Positions 11,383-21,260 of a DNA stretch of 64,000 nucleotides are shown here, piece after piece. The DNA lies in NCBI GenBank assembly GCA_951799425.1, contig OX637394.1, positions 6,707,501 to 6,771,500 on the forward strand, written 5' to 3'. Every line of letters begins with the position of its first letter. The first letter of the stretch is position 1. This stretch comes from Ilex aquifolium (lineage: Eukaryota > Streptophyta > Magnoliopsida > Aquifoliales > Aquifoliaceae). The translations under genes were made by a program, and so were the position numbers. The notes under the pieces were generated by a model. It was not told the DNA's origin. It saw only the letters and a program-made list of their open reading frames with translations, and ran no database searches.

Positions 11383-11568
11383 ATGGGGGACTTAGCAACA
11401 TTGGCAAAGGCAAGAAGGGGGCTAGAAGACCTATATCTAGGAGTCCCAGATGATTCGGTGAACCTCACCTTTCAAGACCTTGCTCAAGTGCAGCAACAAC
11501 AAATCATCTCTTTGGCAAAGAAAAAGTCTGCCAAAATCGAGCTCATTTCTCAGGTGAACCCAAAGTAA
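11383..11568 (+). pseudogene. Truncated copy of the Cys-rich gene (first 57-61 codons only)
   Basis: The 61-codon frame starts MGDLATLAKARRGLEDLYLG and matches the first exon of the gene at 47576 with few changes (for example G for E at residue 13). After NPK the sequence diverges and hits TAA, because the duplicated block ends here. The upstream (CT)n/(CA)n stretch at 11323-11367 is also shared with A2. A good splice donor, CAG|GTGAAC at 11551-11556, precedes the VAL-like exons that begin at 12000. Joining them would be out of frame for the CW domain. Confidence 0.8.
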
Positions 11569-11999
11569 TTAAAGTGATTACTGATTTGATTCATTTTATG
11601 GTATATAGATGTCAACACAAGTTACTATTATGTAGTTTGTTTACGAAATTATATAATATTGAAATCTAATTGTACATGTCAGTTGTTTTTCGAATGAACC
11701 CACTGAACGAAAATTCTGGCTTTGACATTGGTTGTTAAGAATCATAAAAGTAAGGAAGGAAGAGGCATATTGGAGAGATGTTGCGGTTTTGGTTTCATTC
11801 TTTTCTTGTTACTTCAATTATTTCATTTTCTCATGTGTTGTTTATCATTTCCGCTGGTTCTAGTGACATGAAGAATGAACTAGTTCTTACTGATCCTCTT
11901 GACTTCCTGTGCTGCACGTTTGAGAAAATTAGGATCACCCACCCTCTCAGTTGAGTTTCATTATTTCACTTGGAATATGCATTTACTGCAATTATCCAG

Positions 12000-13879
12000 G
12001 GAACAAGAACAATGGGCTCAGTGTGATGATTGCTCGAAATGGCGAAGGTTGCCTGTTGATGTTCTTCTCCCTCCAAAGTGGACATGTTCTGCTAACATTT
12101 GGGACTCCAATAGGTATTTAGCATTTTATTTACTTACTTTTGGCCGACTTTTGGGAGATGATAAGATTGTCAATTAATCTCCATTTTCAATATCGATGAG
12201 CTGTATAATGTGCCTTAGGTAGGTTTATATCCATTTGGTGTAATGAGATTATCATGTCAGAAAAGAAAAGAACACTACGGGAATATTCCTTACGCTCTTT
12301 TCTTGTGATGTCCAGATGCTCATGTTCTGCTCCTGATGAGATAAGTCCAACGGAAGTAGAAAGTTTTTTCAGAGCTGGGAAGGGTATGAAAAATTCTGTT
12401 TAAAACATGATTTTGATTTTTGAGGATTAGACGGTGGAGACAAGTCCAATGCTGGCGTCTATTAACGGATCTGAAAGCATGCTGGCTGCATTATTGATGC
12501 TTAATGCATACTTACAATGTTAAATAGGATCAAGGACATCAGTTTTGTGAATAGGTGTTTAGGTGATAATTTGATTCCAGTTCTACACTACAGGACATCT
12601 GGTAAAATAGTTGGATTTGCCCAGTTATTTTCTTCCATATTTTCTGGGGAAATGAATTCCCTAATTTTATGTTGAAGAAGAATTATTTCCATCTTTGTTA
12701 CTTGATGTGTTACATAAATGTTCTATCCTAGGTGTGTCTCACATGTACTATATCCACACCCAATTTACATCCCATGAACATAGCCCATGTGTCGTTTTAA
12801 ACATATTCTTTGGGCATTTGTTTATACATGTTCTAGAAAAGTGGTGAGACGAAGTATGAGAATCTAATTAACTAGCTTTTTCATAGATGTATGATCCAGT
12901 TCCAAGGCGAGTTTACGTCAAAATCGCCTCAATTTTCAAAATGCCATAACTACGTGTCAGACTAATAGACCAGATATCAAAGTTGTCTCATCATCACAAA
13001 AGTTGTTCATCTCTCGATTACACTCACCCATCGATTTCTTTGTTCCATGAAGCTTTTCATTTTTTCTTGTCCAACTTTCTACCCCATGAGATTCAAAAAA
13101 CATGGTGGTAGTTCTCTAACTTCTCTATTTTTCCCCAGATTCTAAGAAGCGAAGAACCACAGGAAATAAGGTAGCCCAAGAATACGAGCCTTCTGGCTTA
13201 GACGCATTGGCCATTGCAGCAGTTCTTGGAGACAATGTTGGTGACCCAGGTGAGCATTCAATTGGAGCCACTAACAAACATCCCCGGCATCGTCCTGGCT
13301 GCACTTGCATTGTGTGCATTCAGCTCCCAAGCGGAAAGGGCAGGCACAATCCCACTTGTATATGCAACGTGTGCAAAACTGTGAAGCCGCTTTAAAACCC
13401 TCATGCTGCGCAAGAAGAAACGCCAATCGGAACGCGAAGCAGAAGTCGCCCAGGGAAAGGACCAGAATCACCCTAAGGACGAGTTAGAAACGGATGTTGC
13501 ATCTGGACTTGCATTACTGCATATGAATCATTCCGAAAATGAAAGAAGCCCGAGTGGAGTCCAAATGGAGGTTGTTGAAACCAGCAAGGGACAATTAGAC
13601 TTGAATTCCCATCCCAACCGAGACAAAGACATGTTTACAGAACCAACTGGACTTAGCATGACAAGCCTTGCTCATTCCCCGAGCCATCAGTTGGAGATGT
13701 ATTTGCAGCGGAATGGGCTTGGAAATTTCGTCTCCCGTTTAGTCTCAACAGCTAGTGGTGAGAGTGAAGGCCGCCCACCTGATGATGGCCGGCGAGCAGC
13801 TGTTGCCAGCGAGCAGCAAGACATGGGTGATCATATGAGACCAACTAAACTGTACGAGTTTTGTCTTTTCTTCGTTTGA
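12000..13879 (+). pseudogene. VAL: VAL/HSI2-type B3 repressor pseudogene: CW zinc finger and C-terminal part
   Basis: Three exons with correct borders encode the C-terminal half of a VAL (HSI2/HSL) transcription repressor, which silences seed-maturation genes in vegetative tissue and recruits Polycomb. Exon 12000-12113 is the CW domain ([29 protein letters not shown]), exon 12316-12383 finishes it (CSCSAPDEISPTEVESFF), and exon 13139 onward holds EPSGLDALAIAAVLGD, KHPRHRPGCTCIVCIQ and CNVCKTVK. After VK, near 13386-13390, the frame shifts: the continuation RFKTLMLRKKKRQSERE is read in another frame, and 13403-13879 is then open to the end. The N-terminal zinc region and the DNA-binding B3 domain are absent. 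The fragment lies upstream of a Helitron 3' end (14029), which suggests capture. Confidence 0.88.
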
Positions 13880-14029
13880 TTACATGTGTATTCTTATTCT
13901 ATAATATAAAACAGAGCAGAATTCAATAAATATATCTAACGGTTTCAAATAGACTCATCTAATTGCCATCAACATCTTTCTCAAAATAATTCACATTGTA
14001 TTGTGCCTTCAGACACGGATTACCCCTAG
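13880..14029 (+). mobile_element. Helitron 3' terminus downstream of the VAL fragment
   Basis: A hairpin GTGCCTTCAGACAC (14003-14016) is followed by GGATTACCC and a terminal CTAG (14026-14029) with T next. The last 100 bp resemble the Helitron terminus at 36560-36647 (shared TATCTAACG and AAAATTATTCA-like segments). The 5' end is not identified; it should lie between 11567 and 12000 if the element carried only the VAL exons, but I see no convincing TC start there. Confidence 0.7.
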
Positions 14030-14684
14030 TCTATATATAAACATACCACATGGTTGATGATTTACATCCTCACAGTTAGGGAGTGCACTCAATTTCTGTC
14101 TGTAAAAATTTCAGCCACTACTATCCCTACTAGATTTCCATAACTTCGGGTACACCATATACATTTTCCGAAATTTTTTCGACACTCTCGATTAGTGTTT
14201 TTCTCTTTATTCACGTGGTAACATAAATGATTGTTTTATATATTTGACCAAGCAATGTTTATATGTTTACATTATATTGGTTTTTTATATGGTTGCATTA
14301 TATACATGATGCACACACATGCCAACTAGTAAGAAATAGTGGGGGAGAGAGAAAAAGAAAGGATCTTATTATTACTAAACAAGGCCCTATGTAATCTTTT
14401 AGTCTTGCCAGTTATATTTGATGGGCATAAGGTAGAGTAGAGAGGTTTCTTCTTGAGAATTGTCAAAAGCTAGATTTCATCCACCTTTGGACATCATCCA
14501 ATGAGAGGTTTATACCAAATTTGGTGCCCCATTCAATGGGGATGTTGGATTGGGTGAACTGGTACGACCCTAGCCTACCCAATTCAACTTCCAGCATTTT
14601 TCATTTAGAACGACTGTTTTTAGATTTTAACCTGCAATCTCTCAGCCCAAAACATACCAGACTCGTTAAAAACCCACTGCATCA
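14030..14684. other. Intergenic, nothing recognised
   Basis: No exon, RNA gene or clear repeat structure is seen between the Helitron end and the target duplication of the next element. Confidence 0.4.
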
Positions 14685-14891
14685 TAAATAATTGAGTAAA
14701 TTACACTAACATTCTCTGACATTTAGTTTTATTATATGAACACCCCCTCACATTTCAAAAATTACACTGAAACCCTAGTAGTTAGACGTAGTTAACGGTT
14801 TTGATATTCCCCTTTCTTTAACTCAAATTTAAATCCAAACCCCAAGTCTTATCCCTAACCCTAATCTTCGTTGTCATCTTTGCCCCCAACG

Positions 14892-14940
<49 letters not shown>

Positions 14941-16067
14941 AAAATTGACGAGGTTTCAGTGGAAGTTAAAGACAAGATGAACATTGAAGAGGGTATGGAG
15001 AAAAATGTCGTGGTGATGTCGTTTCTGGAGCAAGAGGTGGAGACAAAAACAGAGGTGGAGAATAGTTTATCCTTCATGTTTGTGAAGATGGTGACGGATG
15101 GGGTTTGTGCACGGTGGTGTCAGTGCAGTGGTGCTGGCGTGCGTTACGGTGGGTGGCGGAGGCTTGCGTTTCAATGGGTTCATTGTAGTGGTGGCGTGCG
15201 GTGTAGTGGTGGTGTTTTGCAGTGCAGTGGTAGTGGTGGCAATGTTATAGAAGGGGAATAGATAGCCGAAGGAAGAGGATTTTGACCAATTTTAAATGGT
15301 GAAACTGCTGGTGAAGGCCAGCGGGAGGATGATGGCTAGTGGTGAAAATTAAATTATTAATTTGATAGATTTTAGGTTTTGGGGTGTTTAACTAATTCTG
15401 AATATTTTTTTTTTTTTTGTAAATTCATTAGTAATTACTTGAAATTGAATAAGTAGTTGATTAAGTAATTACTGGCCAACTTAAGTGGATAATGACATTG
15501 ATAAATTGTAGATGAAGTATTCCAGAAAAAAGGGTTTGGTGGTGTTTGACTAATTTTGACCTTTTTTTTTTTGTAAATCGATTGAAATTGAATAATTAGT
15601 TGATAAATAATTAATGACTTGGGTGGTTAACGACATTGGTAATCTATAGATTATTTGGAATTAAATAATAATTAAATTTTAATTAGTAACTTATTGAATT
15701 TGGTGATTTGTAGATTATTAGAAATCAAATAATAAAATTTTAAGAATTTCAAATTCATAAATCGTATAATTCTAGCTAATTATTTAAATATCGTAAGGTG
15801 AGAAGGTATTCTTGCTTTTTCACCTTTAGTTAGTGGATTAATATAGTCTTCCACTTGGTAGAAGTGTATGTTGAGTATTTTTTAAAATTTTGTTGATGAT
15901 GTGATCTTCTTTTTGTACTTGTTTTGACGTCTATTATATGGAAGGGGTGTGGCTGTCACACGCGTTTAAATGTCGAGGGTCTCAATATAATTTTTAAAAC
16001 GTGAAAGGGTGTTCGTGTAATAAAATTAAATGTAAGAAAATGTGATTGTAATTTATCCTAAATAATT
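14685..16067. mobile_element. Non-autonomous Mutator-like element (MULE) with 9-bp target duplication
   Basis: The element spans 14694-16058 (1365 bp). A perfect 9-bp duplication TAAATAATT flanks it (14685-14693 and 16059-16067), the size typical of Mutator transposition. The inverted ends are about 80 bp long and imperfect: the left end reads GAGTAAATTACACTAACATT and the reverse complement of the right end GGATAAATTACAATCACATT. No transposase is seen. The interior has a (CT)n run at 14898-14936 directly before an ATG and a 107-codon frame (14938-15261), so it may be a Pack-MULE with captured host sequence. Confidence 0.85.
14938..15261 (+). CDS. Hypothetical 107-codon frame inside the MULE
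   Basis: The first half has a protein-like, acidic composition (MKIDEVSVEVKDKMNIEEG and so on) and the second half becomes Cys/Gly-rich from imperfect GGTGGTGTGCGG-type repeats (CSGGVRCSGG). I recognise no family. It follows a 5'-leader-like CT repeat and could be a fragment of a captured gene exon, or chance. Confidence that it is translated is low. Confidence 0.2.
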
Positions 16068-17640
16068 TTGAGCTGCAGTTGGACTATGGGGCAGGTGTCT
16101 TACCTGTACGTGGCCAGGCGGTTTTATAGTGCAAACTTGGGCCCGGCTGACTTGGACCTTCCGGCCCATGGATAGCCCAAGCCTGACAGTTAAATAGAGA
16201 TAACTTACCACGAGCACGGCCTTTACGTGTTGTTTGGTGAGATGATGGATACCAGTTGTTGGCTCCTTGGCTAAGCCTAGCATGACATAAAGATAACTGA
16301 GATTTATGTTATAATTGTTGTTTATTAGTTGTTTAGAATTCTAACCTAATTAAAATAATACTAATCTACAAACTTTATTTCAAAATAGTCTTTTTTTTTT
16401 TTTTTTATGGTTTAAAAAAAGGTGGAGTAAAGAAAAGCACTTAGAGACCACCCCAATAAGTCTTCACTGGTGAGATCATAAAGTCTCTGACAGCGGTCAA
16501 CTGTCGAACCCCAATGTCCAAAGTGAACTCTAATACTCAAACCTCCAATCTCAAGGTAAGAAATTCGACTGATACCTCCATTGTACCACCTTGGTCGGTG
16601 GTTTATAAAAATAACCATTGTGTGAAACGAAAAGACATAAAAGGAATGTGCATGTAAATTGGTTTGATGAGTGGCCAGCACACTATATCATTGAACTTCA
16701 ATTCTCCAGCTATGATTTCCATCCAGGGTTATGAGAAGTATGTGGGTGGGAGTTGGGGGGCACGGCCACCTAGGCACAGCTGATTATCAGATGGGGGTCT
16801 CAATGCTCCCACGTTATATGTTTCACATAATAGAAATACTCTTTTCGTGTGCGGTATAAAATTATGTATATTTAATCTTTTGTAAATTTAAAAAGTAATG
16901 ATAAATCTCGTGTATCGAACTACCTCAAATTGCCTAACGCGTTGCACTAAAAAACTTCATGCATCAGATACTTTAAAAAAGAAATTTCATAAAGATTGTG
17001 GGAAGGCAGCTTAAAAATTGGGCACAATCGTACGTCTCTCAATTATATACGCGAGGGCCGAAATTTAAGTTGATCTGTGCAAATATTTATTTCAACTGAG
17101 ATACTGCAATCAAAAATAGGACTAAAATAACAAAGATACGGATATTTTTTCTCGGGTCATCGGATTTAGGATAATATAAATGTATTAGATCCGACTATAT
17201 CTCCCATTTATATCTCATGGGCAGAGTCGATTACAATAAAGAAAGGAAAAAAATATTACGGAAATTGGTGTAGAGGTATGTATTTAGAATCCATAGATCT
17301 GGAACTGCGGCTCTTTTGTCATTACCTATGGAATCAAAGGAATTGTGTAGTGAGTCGGTGGATTTTAGGTTCACTAATGCTACACTGATTAAATTTTGGG
17401 ATCAAATTAAGAGCCTAAATGACATGATAGCTGACTTGGACTTCTGTATTTGGTGTTATGTCATTTGGGCTCCAGTAAAAATTCCAAATAATATGCTGTC
17501 ATGTCATTTAGATTCTTAATTTGATCATAAAATTTGCTCAACATAGCATTACTGTTTTAAGTTTATTCGTATTTGTGTAAATCGGAACCAAAAATCGTAA
17601 AACTAGTACAATTTCCTTTTCAAGTAAATGCACTAGACGA
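16068..17640. other. Intergenic with a SINE-like remnant on the minus strand
   Basis: No gene is seen. At about 16440-16580 the minus strand resembles the tRNA-related repeat that also occurs near 17640-17740 (shared GGTTTGAGTATTRGAGT-like box). The rest is AT-rich and unremarkable; the short open frames here look like chance. Confidence 0.35.
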
Positions 17641-18090
17641 CCACGGAGTAGCGTGATTAAGTGGGTACCGGTCAAACTTCTCACTTTGAAGTTGAAAGTT
17701 TGAGTATTGGAGTCTATATTAGAGTTTGGTGATTGACCACTATACTAGTCTAGTTTGGTTCGTTTTCGAAAGAAGTAATGGACTCCATTAGGGGTCTCAT
17801 GATCCCATCAGTGAGGGACTATCGGAGTGCTCTCTGGACGCTCTTCTTTGCCCTCAAACCCTTTTTTTTTCAGCAAAAAAAAAAAAAAATGCATTAGACG
17901 TAACTCTTTGGGGTGATACGATAGTCAAACAAGAAATCTCAGAGTCGATATTTCTCACACCCTTTTAAGAGCTATAGCTACATTTGTTCTTCAGGAGATG
18001 TGTCCTTAAACTAGCTTGAGTTACGGTGGTTGGCTCAAAGTTCAAGGAAATAGTTGGTACAAGACTGAACATCCTGTAACAAAAAAAAAA
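17640..18090 (+). repeat. SINE-like remnants with A-rich tails
   Basis: Two adjacent units look tRNA-derived. The first (17640-17890) has GGAGTAGCGTGATTAAGTGG and a B-box-like AAGTTTGAGTATTGG, ending in an A-run at 17875-17889. The second (about 17896-18090) contains the segment GACTAACTCAAGCTACGG-like, shared with the repeats at 29071 and 35666, and ends in an A-run at 18079-18090. Both are decayed. Assignment as SINEs rests on these boxes and tails. Confidence 0.5.
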
Positions 18091-19029
18091 ATAACACTAT
18101 ATGTAGGTCTTTTACAAAATAAACAAATATTTGCTCAAGATAAATCAACTAAATGATTTAAATTTAAAATAATTGAGAAATTACATTTAGACCTCCTAAA
18201 TTATCTATTTTCTCACATTATAACTTAGACACTAGGTTTGAGTTTCAGATTGTCTCAGTTGTTAACGCCTGCCAATTCTTCACCGTCAATCAGGGTAAAA
18301 ACATAGTTACAAAAAGATCACATCTTCTAATGTTGAGGAATTTAATTTTTTCTTGATTTTCTGTGAGAACATAGACATATGTTAGCGCAGCGGTTGGGAT
18401 GATATGAAACTCAAACAAATAGTTTAGGGTAAAATGTGAGTAAGTGAATTATTTAGAGGACAATATGAAACTTAAGGCATAGTTTAGGGGGTTTTAATAT
18501 AATTTCTCTCTAAAAATTCACATAATACTAGATCAAGAATAAATAAACACAAGATATATCCATTTTATTCTTAATATACAAGTTGAATAGATTTTTTTTA
18601 TTTTCATACTAATTTATAAATTAGTCGTCTCATTAAACAATGTTACTTGAATCTAATTTGCTAACTTAATTTGTTGATCATCTATTAAATTAATAATATA
18701 TCTCAATATTATTAAAGATTAGTTATAAATTAAAAAATTATGTAATCGAATTAAGTTCAACTAGTATTAATGCATTTCATTTATCAAATTTCATGGTCTA
18801 TGGAGAAAAAAATATTGGGTGTAACTGTTATACCATATCTACAGTGTTACGTAGTATAATCATCCACTAATAATTAAACAAATCTATAAGTGAGTCCTAT
18901 AAAAAATCATAATGACTCATTCATGTAATAAATAATTACTTCTATGATAAAAAATAAATCTCATTTAATAATTTTTTTATTAAATAATTACTTCACATCA
19001 ACATTATTGACATCATCCAATCTATACAT
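18091..19029. other. AT-rich intergenic with a MITE-like inverted repeat
   Basis: Near 18812-19020 there is an AATATTGGGTGTAACTG end and a loosely matching inverse near CATCAACATTATTGACATC, resembling the element in the CYP79 intron. No gene is seen. Confidence 0.35.
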
Positions 19030-19506
19030 TAAGGGCCCGTTTGTTTTGAGTATAAAATAAGCCCGGTATTAGATTTATCTCTATTCCACTCCAATCCAAT
19101 AGTATATTATACCCGGTCTTAAACTATAATCCCATCCTTCCCCTTGTTTGTGTATCACAAATATTATCTATATAATACCTATTTAAAAAAGTCAACAATT
19201 GCGGCTGGGGTATAAAAAGACAATTTTATCCTTATAAATCAAAATCAACAATTGCGGCTGGCTTTGTAGTTGAGGGCATTTGAGTCTTTTACCACTTTAA
19301 TACCTCCTTCCAACATTTTATACCACCGGGTAGGTGGTATTGAATAGCACCTTGTACAAGGCATTAACAGCACTGTTCATAGCGGGTCGGTATTGCGACC
19401 CGCAAATTAATACCGACCAAAAAAAGCCAAACAAACAAGGTATAAGATAGGTCCCACGTACTATTTTCTTTATACCACTCTTATACTCCTACCAAACATG
19501 CCCTAA
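19030..19506. mobile_element. Tourist/PIF-Harbinger-like MITE, TAA target duplication
   Basis: The 471-bp element (19033-19503) is flanked by TAA on both sides (19030-19032 and 19504-19506). Its ends are inverted: left GGGCCCGTTTG, right reverse-complemented GGGCATGTTTG. Three-base TWA duplications are the signature of the PIF/Harbinger superfamily. Its right part, read in reverse, matches the left part of the element at 46252, including GGTCGCAATACCGACCC and GGTGGTAT boxes, so the two are family members in opposite orientation. Confidence 0.8.
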
Positions 19507-21250
19507 ATATTCAATTCTCCCGCGGGTTGCGTATATCATGCATGTCTCGTGGTGTTAGGGTAAGTCAAAAGTTGTTAATGTGGGCCCGAGTGTTGCCTTT
19601 TCCAGAAAAACTTTTTTTTTTTTCGTTTTTTCAGAAAAAGTTGACAAAATTTTTTTTTTGCTTTCTCACTAAGGGTTCTTGAGTCCCGTGGTTCAATTTA
19701 ATATTAATCTTTGATTTTAAGCTGAATAATTTATAATTATTTTAATAAAAAATAAAAAATTTATAGAATAAAATATGTAAACATGGTGTAATTTATTTGA
19801 CTTTAAATAGATAGTTCATATTTTTCAGTTATTAAGTCTAATGGTTTTAAGTAAATAGTTATTTATACAAACAAATATTTTTTTTCCTTATTCAAGATTG
19901 TGTGGTTCCCTCAATCTGGTAGAATCATTTGAGGAATATTTGGCCATTAGAGAAAATCCTATCCAATATCCATGTGGACTTTTAGAAGCGGCAAGGTGGC
20001 ATTCTTGAGACCGTAGCTTACTGCCCACGGTAAGATTGAACTGGTGATATGGGAGTATGTATACTTGACTTGTGTTGGATGGCCCGAATCGGGTCAGCCT
20101 AGCTGAACACAGTAATATCAAACTGTAATGAATTAAGGTGAAGTTGTGATTTATGGTATCATCAAGATACATTGTCTATCCAATAGCTACTATAAATTAA
20201 GTCAATAAATTATATACAATTAACATTAGTCTTCTTATTTTTTTCATTATTTTCCAAATATTGGTGTTATATTTTTTTTTTCTTTATTTGCATAGTCTTT
20301 TAGATCTTACTCTTTTTTTTTTTTTGGGTAACGGATAATCTCTCTAAAGTAGGACATCTTTGTGTTGAGCTAAAATAGATTTTTAGTAATAAAATCTAAA
20401 TTTTTGTCGACATTGAGTTTAAATTAAAGTGAGACCCACTCATTCTTTTGAGTAAATTTTCATTGGTTCATGTTCTACTTCGTGAGAAGAATAACGTAGT
20501 ATATTCATTTATTCAAATTGAGTAAGAGTTGAATAAGAAAATAGACTCTAAAATAACCTCTTGAATTTGAAAATATTCTCACATTGATTGGGCAAAAAAT
20601 ATTTCATGAGCATATATATTCAAAGTTTTCTTTATGAGTTAGCCCCTAGAGGCACTGCAATTTTGTGGATGGGTAAAAACGTACATGGGCTTCAGTTCGA
20701 CAATATGCGCATGCGCCACCTACCCCAGTCGGGTCGGGCTTTTGTGTGAGTGTAGATGTGATCCAAGCTTATCTTTTTAGAAAAAATTCGTTTTACAAAT
20801 TGGGTCTGAAATTCTTAACTTGGATTATGCTTGCTAGAATTCAAATTTACATTGGTTCGAATTTTTATTTCCTTTCAGTTCCGAAATTTGAATTTCGTGT
20901 TTGTTCTTATTAGGCAAACTTTAATAATATCTTCTGGATTGCATTGTGTCTACTAGATTAAGTTGGTTTTCATAGTGGTTATTCAAATAGTCAGCATTTT
21001 TCTATAAATAAGTCGTGATTCATTTACATGCTATTCATTGAGCGGAAATGAGTGGAGTTTAAGTTTAATTTAAGCTTATAGCAATTAATTTACTATGACA
21101 AAAAAAAAGTGTATAATAAAACGACTTGCATGCTTGACTAATCCCAGAAATAAGTTGCGATTGGGTGTGAAATTGAACACCTAATTAGTCACTCATGTTC
21201 CACCACATGTCGTACGCGTTTCATGTGAATGTATATTAAATTCAAATCTA
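19507..21250. other. Intergenic upstream of the MATE locus
   Basis: AT-rich sequence without recognisable genes. The open frame on the minus strand at 19888-20172 has no family resemblance and is probably chance. Confidence 0.4.
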
Positions 21251-21260
21251 ATAATTTTGT

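Larger units (their letters stand above)
3656..11566 (+). repeat. Segmental duplication block A1 (paralogue of 39473-47759)
   Basis: Long near-identical stretches are shared in the same order and orientation with A2: 3690-4640 with 39510-40450, 9690-10280 with 40590-41184, 10280-10615 with 41818-42150, 10620-11275 with 46252-47008, and 11277-11566 with 47485-47759. A1 ends abruptly inside the first exon of the Cys-rich gene, after the triplets for NPK. A2 contains the whole gene, so A1 is the truncated copy. A1 additionally carries the Copia element and lacks the two large A2 insertions. It also lacks about 475 bp of the A2 gene's upstream region and about 90 bp between two GGTATTATTTTTT-like direct repeats. 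Its true left end is hidden behind the Helitron and lies outside the window. Confidence 0.85.
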
